Assembly (NCBI RefSeq): GCF_001180105.1
Contig: NZ_CVSO01000040.1
Location: forward strand, 80,001-144,000
DNA: 64,000 nt
Source: Candidatus Pelagibacter communis
GTDB lineage: Bacteria; Pseudomonadota; Alphaproteobacteria; Pelagibacterales; Pelagibacteraceae
Reading direction: 5' to 3'
The position numbers were made by a program, and so were the translations under genes. Shown piece after piece: positions 17,427 to 26,841 of this stretch. The number at the start of each line of letters is the position of its first letter. The first letter of the stretch is position 1. Below the pieces are notes generated by a model. That model worked only from the letters and a program-made list of their open reading frames with translations. It was not told the origin of the DNA and did no database searches.

Positions 17427-18470
17427 ATGAATAAAATAATTACACACTTAAAAGATATAGAAAAAAACTACAAGTTTGGAATTGAAAGTTACAATCAAGA
17501 ATTTAAAAGTGATCATTGGCGATATATTAATAAAAAAAAAACTTCTTTATATGAGATAAAAAAATTAAAAAATTTTAGGAACAATGACTTATCTTTTGGA
17601 TTAGATGACCAGTTTTATTCGAATAAGCAGTTTGAAAATTTTTTTTTAGATTTACTTAAAGAATGTGGAGAAAAGTACGTTCTAAAATTCTTATCCAAAA
17701 AAAACATAGGGAATGTTCGAAATTTCAAGATTTATAAAAAACATTTTGTTGATAGACATGAAATTTTTTTTATTAAATATTTAAAAGACTTAGAAAGAAA
17801 TATAAATCTAAAAAAAGTAAAATGGGTTTGTGAAATTGGATCTGGATATGGGGGTTTTTTATCAAAATTGTTAAAATTTAAAAATTTTAAGGTTGTAGCA
17901 ATTGATTTACCAGAGTCTCATTTTTTAACAGGGTTTTTTTTAAGAAAACATTTTCCTAAAAAAAAAATTTACTATTCTTTCCAATCTAAAAATAAAAAGA
18001 TTGAAAAAAAAGATTTGTCTAAATATGATATCTTTTTATTGTATCCCTGGGATTTGTTTCCAAACATCAAAATTGATTTATTTGTAAATACAAGATCAAT
18101 GATGGAAATGGATTATAAAACCATCAACAACTACTTTGATCTAATTCACAAAAAAAGTAAAATAGGCTCCTACTTCTATAATATTAACAGATACTACAAA
18201 GATACAACAGGATATCCTATTGAATTCCACAGATATCCCTATGACGGTAAGTGGAAGGTAATTTTTTCAAGGTCATCTTGGAAACAAAACCATACTCACT
18301 GCCTTTTAACGAAAAGGATAAACACATTTAGCGATGATGTAAAATGTGAAATGAAAGTAATTAAAAAAAAAATGTACAAAGAAATAAAAAAAGATAGTCG
18401 GTTTATAAGGAGGTCAATGCCAGATTTTTTGTACAAAATATATAAATCAATTAAAAGACTAGTTAAATAG
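17427..18470 (+). CDS. Putative sugar O-methyltransferase
   Basis: A 347-residue protein with a class I SAM-binding core near residues 130-165: VCEIGSGYGGFLSKLLKF (glycine-rich loop) followed by VVAIDLPESHFLTGFFL. It resembles the 'putative sugar O-methyltransferase' family found in surface glycan clusters. An acidic/aromatic middle (LYPWDLFPNIKIDL) and an NTRSMMEMD segment correspond to that family's later motifs. It heads a two-gene + strand unit behind the palindrome at 17374-17399. Confidence 0.75.
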   Translation: MNKIITHLKDIEKNYKFGIESYNQEFKSDHWRYINKKKTSLYEIKKLKNFRNNDLSFGLDDQFYSNKQFENFFLDLLKECGEKYVLKFLSKKNIGNVRNFKIYKKHFVDRHEIFFIKYLKDLERNINLKKVKWVCEIGSGYGGFLSKLLKFKNFKVVAIDLPESHFLTGFFLRKHFPKKKIYYSFQSKNKKIEKKDLSKYDIFLLYPWDLFPNIKIDLFVNTRSMMEMDYKTINNYFDLIHKKSKIGSYFYNINRYYKDTTGYPIEFHRYPYDGKWKVIFSRSSWKQNHTHCLLTKRINTFSDDVKCEMKVIKKKMYKEIKKDSRFIRRSMPDFLYKIYKSIKRLVK

Positions 18471-18477
18471 TTATTTA

Positions 18478-20034
18478 ATGAAAAAAAGAAAACTTATTAT
18501 TGTTGACCTGAATGAAGATATAAATCAAAAAAAAAGTGACTGTAGTTATATCAATTTATCATCGGGCTCAATAGAATTCAAAAATTCAAAACAAATTTTA
18601 CTCAAGGAATACCAAAAAAAATATTATCATTACTTCAAAAAAATTTTTCAACAAAATCTTAAAAATAAATTAGATCCTAATAATCCTATCTTGGCTGAAA
18701 CTGAAATATTTAATTTACGTAACGATAAAATCTCTTTTTTTGACAAAATTATAAACATACTCATGATTAATGATAAGATTATTAGGTCGAATGATGATGT
18801 GTTAGTAATTACAGATAGTTATTTTACATTTAAAATTTTTAATGATGCAAATTTTAAAGTTGATTACATAAGAAAAAAAAAGAGAAATCATTTTTTAGCT
18901 TTTTTTCAAATTCTTAGATTTTATCTAAAAGCATTTTTTGTGGTGATTTTTCTTAAATTTAAAAAAAGAGAAAAAAGAACAAATACAAAAAATTTGTATT
19001 TTTCTATTTATCCAAATTTTTATAATGGTAAAAAAGAAAATTTTTTTGATAAAAACAAAGATTTGAAACTAAATTTTTTATTAACAGATGAGTCCCATGT
19101 CAATCTTTCTTTAAAACAAATCTTTAATAGTTGTTTTATGAATTTAAAATTGGAAAATTCAACAAACATGGAGGAATATATTTCCTTATTTGATATACTT
19201 AAACTAATAATTTTACTCCCTTTTAATTTTTATAATAAATTTATAAATTTAAACAAAAAGTTTGAAATAAACGGTTTAAATTTTTCTTCATTTTATAAGT
19301 ACTATCTTAATGCTTCTTTAATAAACAGATTAAAGCTTGAAATTTACAATAAATCTTTTTCGAGATTTTTTAGAAAATTTGAAAAAATTAAAAGTTTTCA
19401 CTATTATTTATTTGAATATAGTTTTGGTTTCTATCTTACAAACAAGATCAAAAATACAAATAAAAAAATTAAATTAATAGGTTATCAGCACGGCATATTT
19501 TCAGATAATTTGATGTGGCTTGATTTAGTGAAATTTTTTAAAAAAAAGAGTCAATATTTGCCAGATCTAATTGTATCTTTAAATAATACATGCGCGATAG
19601 ATTATAAAAAAAAATTAGATACAAATAAAATCAAAATTAATAAAAAAAAAAAAACAAACAATTTAGTTTTAAATACCAAAATTAATAAAAAAAAAGGAAA
19701 AAAGAATATTCTAGTACTTCCAGGAACTCATGACATTAATGAAATATATAATTCATTAATGAGAAGATCAAAGAATAGTGGAGATGAATTTTTTTATTTC
19801 AAATTACACCCAAGAAGCCAAATTAACCTCGTAGAAAATAAAAATTTAATACTTATAAAAAATGTTAATAAAAAAGAATTTGCTAATGTTTTAATCTCAC
19901 AAACTTCGACGCTTGTTTATGATTTTTATCTATCTAAAAAAAAGGATTTTTTTAAAGTAATAACGTTTGATTACAAGGAAAGTCAATTACCATCACATAT
20001 AAGAAAAAAAAAGAGATATAATTTTTTGGTTTGA
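18478..20034 (+). CDS. Putative surface-polysaccharide glycosyltransferase (GT-B-like)
   Basis: A 518-residue protein not firmly assigned. The second half contains KLIGYQHGIFSDNLMW, LVLPGTHDINEIYNSLMRR and FYFKLHPRSQ. A 'QHG' followed by a 'KLHPR' motif is typical of capsule and polysialic-type GT-B transferases and CDP-glycerol-transferase-like proteins. The N-terminal half is variable and very Lys/Phe-rich. It sits 7 bases after the O-methyltransferase and ends 1 base before the convergent GT4 gene. A run of 13 A near 19,642 stays in frame. The donor sugar is unknown. Confidence 0.6.
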   Translation: MKKRKLIIVDLNEDINQKKSDCSYINLSSGSIEFKNSKQILLKEYQKKYYHYFKKIFQQNLKNKLDPNNPILAETEIFNLRNDKISFFDKIINILMINDKIIRSNDDVLVITDSYFTFKIFNDANFKVDYIRKKKRNHFLAFFQILRFYLKAFFVVIFLKFKKREKRTNTKNLYFSIYPNFYNGKKENFFDKNKDLKLNFLLTDESHVNLSLKQIFNSCFMNLKLENSTNMEEYISLFDILKLIILLPFNFYNKFINLNKKFEINGLNFSSFYKYYLNASLINRLKLEIYNKSFSRFFRKFEKIKSFHYYLFEYSFGFYLTNKIKNTNKKIKLIGYQHGIFSDNLMWLDLVKFFKKKSQYLPDLIVSLNNTCAIDYKKKLDTNKIKINKKKKTNNLVLNTKINKKKGKKNILVLPGTHDINEIYNSLMRRSKNSGDEFFYFKLHPRSQINLVENKNLILIKNVNKKEFANVLISQTSTLVYDFYLSKKKDFFKVITFDYKESQLPSHIRKKKRYNFLV

Positions 20035-20035
20035 A

Positions 20036-21193
20036 TTAAAGATTTTTATAAATATCTATTGTTCGTTTTGAAATCAAATCTAAATCAAAGTTTTTAACAG
20101 AAGAAAGTGTATTTCTCTTATGCTTTAAATACATTTGATAATCATTTTGATAATCAATTATTTGCCTCACCATTTCTTCAACTGAATTGTTGGGAATAAT
20201 TTTGCCATTAAAATTATCCTTAATTAATTCATTTCCACCCTTAGTGTTGAAAGTGATAACAGGCACCTCAGCAGACAAACTCTCTATAATAGTTACACCA
20301 AATGACTCTATTCTAGCAGTATTGATATAAAGATCAGACTTTTTAAATATTTCTATTAATTTAGTACTCGGATAAAACTCTTCATTTAAGTTTTGGACAT
20401 TTTCTATAAAATCGAAATATCTTAAATTTTTTTTTATAAACTGATTATAAATTAAATTTTTTGAATTTTTTCCAACTATAATCCACTTAAAACTAATTTT
20501 CTTTAATATAAGTATCTCAGCAATTTTAGGTATTAAATCAAGCCCCTTTTTTTTCTCTGCAAACCTCGCAATAGTTAAAAGTTTTATTTGATCCATATTT
20601 AAATCGACTTTGTTTCTAGACTCTAGAAATTTTTGAATAGCTACAGAATTTGGAATTATTGAAATCTTATTCTTATTAATACCTAAATCAAGAAGATCAT
20701 TTTCTATATTTTTTGATATTGCAAAAAAGAAATCAATATTTTTTAAATTTTTTTTAAGTATGTTATCATATTTTTTATTTAATCTATAGCCGTAGTTAAT
20801 TTCTTTATCTATCTGAATATCAGCACCATGAAAAGTAGCTACTATTTTTTTTTTATAATGCTTCACTAGTTCCAATAAAAAAAACATTTTTGGATTTAAA
20901 AATTGAAAATGAAAAATATCATAATCTTTATTTTTAAATAATTTGTCTAAATAAATTTTAAAAATAAATGTCAAATCAATGAAAAGGAAATGTTTAATAT
21001 AAAAAAAAATGCTTATAAAAATTTTATTTATAACAATTATGTTATATAAATTATTTTTAATATTTGTTTCATTTAGGATAATTACATCAACTTTGTAGCC
21101 CTTTTTTACAAGTTTATTAGCCAAATTATGGGTTTGAATTTGTGCACCACCCGGCAAAGGAAAGAAAACACCACAAAAAAAAGCAATTCTCAT
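20036..21193 (-). CDS. Glycosyltransferase family 4
   Basis: A 385-residue GT-B enzyme. The N-terminus FFCGVFFPLPGGAQIQTHNLA is a typical acceptor-side loop, and VATFHGADIQ follows. The donor domain has LLTIARFAEKKGLDLIP-like sequence, with the ESFGVTIIES motif (E-x7-E) near residue 313 and an NGKIIPNN segment. It is the last gene of a three-gene - strand glycosyltransferase block and overlaps the GT2 gene by 4 bases. Sugar specificity cannot be read from sequence. Confidence 0.85.
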   Translation of the reverse strand: MRIAFFCGVFFPLPGGAQIQTHNLANKLVKKGYKVDVIILNETNIKNNLYNIIVINKIFISIFFYIKHFLFIDLTFIFKIYLDKLFKNKDYDIFHFQFLNPKMFFLLELVKHYKKKIVATFHGADIQIDKEINYGYRLNKKYDNILKKNLKNIDFFFAISKNIENDLLDLGINKNKISIIPNSVAIQKFLESRNKVDLNMDQIKLLTIARFAEKKKGLDLIPKIAEILILKKISFKWIIVGKNSKNLIYNQFIKKNLRYFDFIENVQNLNEEFYPSTKLIEIFKKSDLYINTARIESFGVTIIESLSAEVPVITFNTKGGNELIKDNFNGKIIPNNSVEEMVRQIIDYQNDYQMYLKHKRNTLSSVKNFDLDLISKRTIDIYKNL

Positions 21194-21963
21194 TTTAATC
21201 TTAAAGAGTAAAAAATTTTATAAATTATGTTTAAAAAGAACAAAACAGTAACAAAAAAAATATTCTGTTTATTTTTTAATCTTATTCTTGTTTCTTCCAC
21301 AAGTCTTTCCATAAAACTTAGTTTAGATGATATTCCATGCAAATCAAATTTTGCTACTATTTCATTTCTTTTTGTATGAGTGCCTTTTAACTTATGATGA
21401 ACAATCATTCGATATATGAAATCCCTATCTGAAGAATATTTAAACCTTAAATCATATAATCCTACTTTAAATTGTGCTTTTTTAGTTATAAAAAAACCTC
21501 CAGAATGTGCGCTGTAAATGTTAAATTTCCATGAAATTTTTTCAGGTCGAAAACCGCAAAGAATTTTTTCTTTTTTTACAGTTCCAAATAAAAAATCTAT
21601 TCTGTTTTGATCAAAATATTTTTTTACTATTTTGAGTGCATTTTTATAGTAAATATCATCTGCATTTAAAATGCCAATAATTTTTCCTTTAGCTTTTTTG
21701 ATTCCTTTATTCATTGCATCGTAGATGCCTTTATCTTTTTGGGAGATCCAAAAATCGATAGATTTTGAGTTTTTTTTAATTATATCTAGAGTTTCATCTT
21801 TGGATCCACCATCTATGATGATGTGCTCAAAATTCTTATAAGTCTGGTTTTGTAAAGATTTAATATTATTTTGGATTTTTTTTTGATTTAAGCACACAGT
21901 GATGATTGAAAATAAAATTTTTTTATTGTTGGAACCTTTTCTTTTATTTTTTATAATTTTCAT
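21190..21963 (-). CDS. Glycosyltransferase family 2
   Basis: A 257-residue GT-A enzyme. FSIITVCLNQ begins the nucleotide-binding fold; NFEHIIIDGGSKDETLDII, KGIYDAMNKGIKKAKG and GILNADDIY give the DxD-type metal site. The pattern resembles WcaA/PgaC-like short GT2 enzymes of colanic-acid type. A hydrophobic stretch near the C-terminus suggests membrane association. It lies between two GT4 genes on the - strand (6-base gap upstream, 4-base overlap downstream). Confidence 0.87.
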   Translation of the reverse strand: MKIIKNKRKGSNNKKILFSIITVCLNQKKIQNNIKSLQNQTYKNFEHIIIDGGSKDETLDIIKKNSKSIDFWISQKDKGIYDAMNKGIKKAKGKIIGILNADDIYYKNALKIVKKYFDQNRIDFLFGTVKKEKILCGFRPEKISWKFNIYSAHSGGFFITKKAQFKVGLYDLRFKYSSDRDFIYRMIVHHKLKGTHTKRNEIVAKFDLHGISSKLSFMERLVEETRIRLKNKQNIFFVTVLFFLNIIYKIFYSLRLK

Positions 21964-21969
21964 GAGTTA

Positions 21970-23118
21970 TTACAGAATTTTTTCTAATTCCTTAAAATGT
22001 GAAAATTTTGTATAATTTTTTATTTCACAAAATGCTTTAAAAATTTTTTGATTTATTTTTTTTTTATCTGATGAATGATCTTTCATAAACTCTTCGAATG
22101 TCAAAATAAAGTTTTCTAAATCGAAATTTTGATATAAGTAACCTCTTTCATTATTACCTATAAATTCTTTTGGACCATTCATACAATTGCTTGAAATTAT
22201 TGGTGTCTTGCATGCTGCGGCTTCAATCATAACGAAGCCTGGATCCTCCCACTCAGAGGTAATGATAAAGCATAATGCTTTTTTGTAATATTTAAAGACA
22301 TTTTTTTTATAGCCTAAAAAAATCACCTCATTTTTAAGTTCTAGATTGTCTACCTGTTGTTTTAATATTTCCTCTAACTCACCCTCACCTAAAATAACAA
22401 GTTTTAAATCTTTAAACTTTTTTTTTAAAGTTTTGAACCCATTAATCAAAAATTTATGATTTTTTTGTTTTGTAAGTCTGCCAACTGAAAGAATATAATT
22501 TGTGTTTTCAATATCTTTAATTCTGTTATTTAAAAATGCATTTATTTCTTTAATGTCTATTATTGGATCTCTTAATAAAAATATTTTTTCCTTAAAAAAT
22601 ATTTTTCTTTTAATTAACATTTTTTTGGTATCTAAAGTTGGAGTCGTAATTTTGTGAAGTTTATTTCCACATGATTTCCAAAGAAATTTCCTGAACATAT
22701 TTAGTTTTGGAAGACCCGATACTCTTAATATAAATTTGCATTTAAAATTAAAAAACAACAAGAGCAATAGTGGTAAAGACGTAATCAAATGTATTATTAT
22801 ATAATCGTTTTCCTTTTTACTAGATAAAAACTTATACAACTGAAAAATTGAAAGTAATGATATGAGTATATAAGTAAACCTGCTTTTTAAAAAACCAAAT
22901 CTTGGCAAATTCTTGTAAATTTTTTCATTATTGCCAAAAGTTATAATCGGTATTTCGTTTGCTTTTATTTTTTCTTCAAAATCATTCCATTCCCCAATTA
23001 CATTGATTATATGTGGACATATTTTTTTGGAAAATTTTTTTATGCTAATTGTTGAATTTAACACTGCTCTAGTCGTTGCAACATTCGAAATAAAAGGAGC
23101 CCAATAGTAGAAATTCAT
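21970..23118 (-). CDS. Glycosyltransferase family 4
   Basis: A 382-residue GT-B enzyme. The N-terminal half has two hydrophobic segments (one near residues 85-125, around LITSLPLLLLLFF). The donor domain holds YILSVGRLTKQKNHKFLI, KLVILGEGELEEIL, and SEWEDPGFVMIEAAACKTPI, which carries the E-x7-E motif. It is the first gene of the - strand glycosyltransferase block and is read from the 168-base divergent intergenic region. Confidence 0.86.
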   Translation of the reverse strand: MNFYYWAPFISNVATTRAVLNSTISIKKFSKKICPHIINVIGEWNDFEEKIKANEIPIITFGNNEKIYKNLPRFGFLKSRFTYILISLLSIFQLYKFLSSKKENDYIIIHLITSLPLLLLLFFNFKCKFILRVSGLPKLNMFRKFLWKSCGNKLHKITTPTLDTKKMLIKRKIFFKEKIFLLRDPIIDIKEINAFLNNRIKDIENTNYILSVGRLTKQKNHKFLINGFKTLKKKFKDLKLVILGEGELEEILKQQVDNLELKNEVIFLGYKKNVFKYYKKALCFIITSEWEDPGFVMIEAAACKTPIISSNCMNGPKEFIGNNERGYLYQNFDLENFILTFEEFMKDHSSDKKKINQKIFKAFCEIKNYTKFSHFKELEKIL

Positions 23119-23153
23119 TTTTCTTATATTTTTAGTTTTTTATACTAATTTTA

Positions 23154-23183
23154 TTAATAATTTATACAAAATAAATTTATAAT
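23154..23183 (+). promoter_or_regulatory. Possible promoter for the GNAT-HAD-carbamoyltransferase block
   Basis: TATAAT at 23178-23183 is preceded, after 18 bases, by TTAATA at 23154-23159. Transcription would begin near 23190, upstream of both the small reading frame at 23207 and the GNAT gene at 23287. The region is so AT-rich that a chance match is possible. Confidence 0.35.
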
Positions 23184-23206
23184 TTTTTTTCTTCAAAATT
23201 TCACCA

Positions 23207-23287
23207 ATGTTGATATTAAAAAGTATTATGCAAGATGTCGAAAAATTACCACAGTTTAGATATACCAATCAAAAAAAAATTATTTAA
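23207..23287 (+). CDS. Possible 26-residue leader peptide or gene remnant
   Basis: An ATG at 23207 opens a 26-codon frame whose TAA overlaps the ATG of the GNAT gene (TAATG), the same junction style used by real gene pairs in this window. The peptide (ending LPQFRYTNQKKII) is not recognised. It could be a coupled leader, the tail of a lost gene, or chance. Confidence 0.25.
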   Translation: MLILKSIMQDVEKLPQFRYTNQKKII

Positions 23288-23784
23288 TGATAGATTTAAA
23301 ATCACTAAGAACTCATCAACTTAAACACAAAGAAATTAGAAATATATGTAAATTGAAAAATTTACACTGGAAATCCTCTATGTTATCTCAATTGGATTAT
23401 TTTAGATCTAATATAAAAACAAAAGACATTCACAATTTGCTCTTTCTAAATAATAAGATCATTGGTTATACTGCATTGAGGAAAAGGAAGTTTATAATTA
23501 ACAAAAAAAAAAAGAATTATTTGTTATTTGATACTTTAATTTTAGAAAAGAATCATAGAGGAAAGAAATTGTCAAGACTGATGATGTTGTTTAATAATTA
23601 TATTATTCAAAAAAATGACAATATTTCTTTTTTACTATGTAATAAGAACTTAATTAAATTTTATAAAAATTTCGGATGGAAAATATTTTCGAGAAAAAAT
23701 GATAAATTTAAGACACATAGTAAAACCAAAACAATAATGGTATTTAATAATAAAAAAAAAGAAAAATATTTGAATTTTGAATAA
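23287..23784 (+). CDS. GNAT-family N-acetyltransferase
   Basis: A 165-residue protein with the GNAT order: IIGYTALRKRKF (beta 4), FDTLILEKNHRGKKLSRLMM with an acetyl-CoA loop of type R-G-K-x-L-S, and FYKNFGWKIF near residue 125 (the 'fYekfGF' motif). Substrates of such enzymes in polysaccharide islands are often amino sugars, so it may N-acetylate a nucleotide amino sugar; this is inference. It overlaps the HAD gene by 8 bases. Confidence 0.75.
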   Translation: MIDLKSLRTHQLKHKEIRNICKLKNLHWKSSMLSQLDYFRSNIKTKDIHNLLFLNNKIIGYTALRKRKFIINKKKKNYLLFDTLILEKNHRGKKLSRLMMLFNNYIIQKNDNISFLLCNKNLIKFYKNFGWKIFSRKNDKFKTHSKTKTIMVFNNKKKEKYLNFE

Positions 23785-24409
23785 AAACATTAAACTAATA
23801 ATTTTTGACCTCGACGGCGTCTTGATCAATTCTTTTACAAATATGAGAATTGCTCTAAAAAGGTTAAGCTTTTATCTTAAAGAGAAGATTGATTTTAATA
23901 TTTATAAAGAAAATATTGGCTTACCTTTTGAGAAAATAATGCAGAATATGAAAATTAAAGGAGATCATAAGAAGATCAAAGAAAGATATATTAAATTTTC
24001 AGAACAGAACTTAAAAAAAATCAAAATCTCAAAAAACAACTTAAAAATATTAAGAAGAATAAGAAAATATCATAAATTAGCTATATTTACTTCCAAAGAT
24101 AGAAAGAGAACTTTAAAAATTTTAAAAAGATATAATTTATTTAATACCTATATCACTGCTGACGACGTTATTAATGGAAAACCAAATCCTGAGGGATTAC
24201 TTAAGATAATTAAAAAGTTCAAAGTAGAAAAAAAAAACTGCTATTATGTTGGCGACACAATCTACGATTTTTATGCAGCAAAAAATGCAAAAATAAATTA
24301 TTTACATGCAAGTTGGGGCCTCACAAAAAAAATTAAGATAAGAAGAATTAGATATATAAAAACCTTAGCTGAAATAAAAAAGATTGTAGAGAAAATCAAT
24401 TCAGTTTGA
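23777..24409 (+). CDS. HAD-superfamily phosphatase
   Basis: A 210-residue protein with the HAD motifs: IIFDLDGVLINSF (motif I, nucleophile Asp) at the N-terminus, IFTSK (motif II), KPNPEGLLK (motif III Lys) and YVGDTIYDFYAAKNA (motif IV). It is of the phosphoglycolate phosphatase type. The start is TTG at 23777, overlapping the GNAT stop; no ATG fits because motif I begins only seven residues in. It may dephosphorylate a sugar phosphate for the neighbouring pathway. Confidence 0.83.
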   Translation: MNKNIKLIIFDLDGVLINSFTNMRIALKRLSFYLKEKIDFNIYKENIGLPFEKIMQNMKIKGDHKKIKERYIKFSEQNLKKIKISKNNLKILRRIRKYHKLAIFTSKDRKRTLKILKRYNLFNTYITADDVINGKPNPEGLLKIIKKFKVEKKNCYYVGDTIYDFYAAKNAKINYLHASWGLTKKIKIRRIRYIKTLAEIKKIVEKINSV

Positions 24410-24461
24410 TTTTTTTATTTTGTCTGTTAATCTTTTTAAATCATCTTTGAGATAAAAAAAA

Positions 24462-24848
24462 ATGAAAAAAGAATTAAAAAAATCAAGTAATAGAAGTTTT
24501 GGGATATTATTTTTTGTAGTTTTTTTAATAATTGGAATTTTTCCAATTTTGGATGGAGAAAAAATCAGAAATTGGTCAATTGTAATATCTATATTGTTTT
24601 TATTGTTGGGAGTTTTCAACTCAGGTGTCTTAACCCCATTGAATAATTTTTGGGTTAAGATTGGCATAGTTTTGGGAAAATTAATTTCACCAATAATAAT
24701 GGGTATTATTTTTTTTATTGTTGTTACTCCAATTGGAATATTTATGAGATTAATTAGCAAAGATTTAATCAAAATTAAGAAATCTAAAAAACCAACTTTT
24801 TGGGTTGAAAAAAAAAATTATAACAGCACAATGAAAGACCAGTTTTAA
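24462..24848 (+). CDS. SxtJ-family small membrane protein
   Basis: A 128-residue protein with three or four hydrophobic segments: FGILFFVVFLIIGIFPIL, the WSIVISILFLLLGVF region, and IGIVLGKLISPIIMGIIFFI. It resembles SxtJ-type proteins, which accompany NodU/SxtI carbamoyltransferases in saxitoxin and glycan clusters. Its stop overlaps the ATG of the 49-residue gene, and the carbamoyltransferase follows at once. The role is unknown; it may anchor or assist the carbamoyltransferase at the membrane. Confidence 0.7.
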   Translation: MKKELKKSSNRSFGILFFVVFLIIGIFPILDGEKIRNWSIVISILFLLLGVFNSGVLTPLNNFWVKIGIVLGKLISPIIMGIIFFIVVTPIGIFMRLISKDLIKIKKSKKPTFWVEKKNYNSTMKDQF

Positions 24849-24997
24849 TGTCATTTATAATTGAACTTTGGAATTTTTTAAAAGCTAGAAAAAAATATTG
24901 GTTATTACCCATCATATTAGTTTTATTTTTATTTGGTGGACTTATTGTTCTGACCCAAGGAACGGCAATAGCACCATTTATTTATACAATTTTTTAA
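24848..24997 (+). CDS. DUF5989-like 49-residue membrane protein
   Basis: A short frame, ATG 24848 to TAA 24995-24997. The protein starts MSFIIELWNFLKARKKYWLLP, with one membrane helix (ILVLFLFGGLIVL) and ends TAIAPFIYTIF. This is the pattern of DUF5989 proteins that sit between SxtJ and a carbamoyltransferase. It overlaps the SxtJ stop by one base, and the GTG start of the carbamoyltransferase follows with zero spacing, so the three are surely translated together. Confidence 0.75.
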   Translation: MSFIIELWNFLKARKKYWLLPIILVLFLFGGLIVLTQGTAIAPFIYTIF

Positions 24998-26836
24998 GTG
25001 AAAACTATTTTAGGAATATCTGCATTTTATCATGATAGTGCGGCTGCAATTATAAAAAATGGTAAAGTTGTTGCCGCCGCCCAAGAAGAAAGATTTTCAA
25101 GAATAAAACATGATCCAAACTTTCCAAAGAAAGCCATTGAATTCGTATTAAGTTGTGAAAAAAAAGAGGTTTCAGAACTTGACGCAATAGTATTTTATGA
25201 AAAACCCTTTTTAAAATTTGAAAGATTGTTAGAAACATATGTTGCATGCGCACCAAAGGGGTTCATGCAGTTCTCAAAAGCTATGCCAATATGGATTAAA
25301 GAAAAATTATTTCAAAAAAAATTAATAATTGATAGTTTAAAGGAAATAGATCCAAAATTTAATTCTCTTGGTAAAATTTTTTTTACTGAGCATCATTTTA
25401 GTCACGCTGCAAGCGCATTCTATCCATCCCCGTTTTCAGAAGCCATAGTTCTTACAGCCGATGGAGTTGGCGAATGGGCAACTACTACGATTTCGTTGGG
25501 AACAGGTAAAAAACTGGAAATTTTGAAAGAGATAAATTTTCCACATTCACTAGGTTTGCTTTACTCAGCTTTCACATACTATGTTGGATTTAAAGTTAAT
25601 AGTGGAGAATATAAATTAATGGGGTTAGCCCCTTATGGAAAACCGATCTTTACAGAAACTATAAAAAATAATTTAGTAAAAATCAGTTCTGACGGATCTT
25701 TTTGGTTAAACCAAAAGTATTTTAATTATATGACTGGTTTTACAATGATCAATAAAAATTTTGAAAAATTGTTTGGTGAAAAAAAAAGAAATCCCAAAAC
25801 AGACCCAATTAGCCAGTTTCACATGGATATAGCTGCTTCAATACAGAAGGTAACTGAGGATGTTATGATTAAGATACTAAAAAAAATAAAAACTGAGTAT
25901 CAAATTGATAATTTATGTTTGGCAGGTGGTGTCGCTTTAAATTGCGTTGCTAATGGCAAAATATTAAAAAAAAGAATATTCAAAAATATCTGGATACAAC
26001 CAGCAGCTGGTGACGCTGGAGGATCTATTGGTGCAGCCTTAGCATTATGGAATCAAGAAACCATAAATGAAAAAAGACTTATTGAACCAGAGGATTCAAT
26101 GAGTGGCTCACTTCTAGGTCCAGAATTTAAAAATGATCACATTGAAAATTTATTAAATGAAAAAGGTGTTATTTTCGAAAGAGTAGAGGATCAGGAATTA
26201 CTCATTAAAACTGCTCAATTTATTGCTAATGGAGATGTAGTAGGTTGGTTTCAAGGCAAAATGGAGTTTGGACCGAGGGCTCTTGGTTGTAGGTCAATTC
26301 TTGGCGACCCAAGATCTATAGAAATGCAAAAAAAAATAAATTTAAATATCAAGTTTCGAGAGAGTTTTAGACCTTTTGCTCCAGCAGTTTTAGAGGAGGA
26401 ATTGTCAAACTGGTTTGATATTGAATTGCCAAGTCCTTATATGTTGTTCGTTGGAAGTATAAAAGATAATTTGAAGTTAAACATAGATAAGAATTCCAAA
26501 GTGAGTGGAATAGAAAAACTAAACATTAAAAGATCTGAAGTTCCAGCGGTTACTCATGTCGATTTTTCTGCTAGATTACAAACAGTCAATAAAAATCAGA
26601 ATTTAAAATTTTATAATCTAATAAAAGAATTTAAAAATTTAACTGGATGTCCTATGGTGATAAATACATCTTTTAATGTGAGAGGAGAGCCTATAGTTTG
26701 TACTCCTAATGACGCTTTAAGATGTTTTATGGGCACACATATGGATCGATTAGTAATTGGAAACTTTTTAATTGATAAAAAAAAACAAAAAGTTCAACTA
26801 AAAACTGAGCACCATAAAAAATTTGAATTAGACTAA
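24998..26836 (+). CDS. NodU/TobZ-type O-carbamoyltransferase
   Basis: A 612-residue protein starting with GTG. The Kae1-like N-terminal domain begins ILGISAFYHDSAAAI and has AAQEERFSR, the metal-binding EHHFSHAASAFYPSPF and LTADGVGEW. Further motifs are GEYKLMGLAPYG and LAGGVALNCVANGK; the C-terminal domain has GWFQGKMEFGPRALGCRSIL and NTSFNVRGEPIV. It is full length. The family transfers a carbamoyl group from carbamoyl phosphate via carbamoyl-AMP to a sugar hydroxyl. The surrounding island makes a glycan or glycolipid target likely. Confidence 0.92.
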   Translation: MKTILGISAFYHDSAAAIIKNGKVVAAAQEERFSRIKHDPNFPKKAIEFVLSCEKKEVSELDAIVFYEKPFLKFERLLETYVACAPKGFMQFSKAMPIWIKEKLFQKKLIIDSLKEIDPKFNSLGKIFFTEHHFSHAASAFYPSPFSEAIVLTADGVGEWATTTISLGTGKKLEILKEINFPHSLGLLYSAFTYYVGFKVNSGEYKLMGLAPYGKPIFTETIKNNLVKISSDGSFWLNQKYFNYMTGFTMINKNFEKLFGEKKRNPKTDPISQFHMDIAASIQKVTEDVMIKILKKIKTEYQIDNLCLAGGVALNCVANGKILKKRIFKNIWIQPAAGDAGGSIGAALALWNQETINEKRLIEPEDSMSGSLLGPEFKNDHIENLLNEKGVIFERVEDQELLIKTAQFIANGDVVGWFQGKMEFGPRALGCRSILGDPRSIEMQKKINLNIKFRESFRPFAPAVLEEELSNWFDIELPSPYMLFVGSIKDNLKLNIDKNSKVSGIEKLNIKRSEVPAVTHVDFSARLQTVNKNQNLKFYNLIKEFKNLTGCPMVINTSFNVRGEPIVCTPNDALRCFMGTHMDRLVIGNFLIDKKKQKVQLKTEHHKKFELD

Positions 26837-26841
26837 TTACT

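Noticed and set aside
24401-24772. A 123-codon open frame on the - strand opposite the SxtJ-like gene
   Set aside because: It is a shadow of the + strand SxtJ-like gene, whose spacing and family fit the neighbours.
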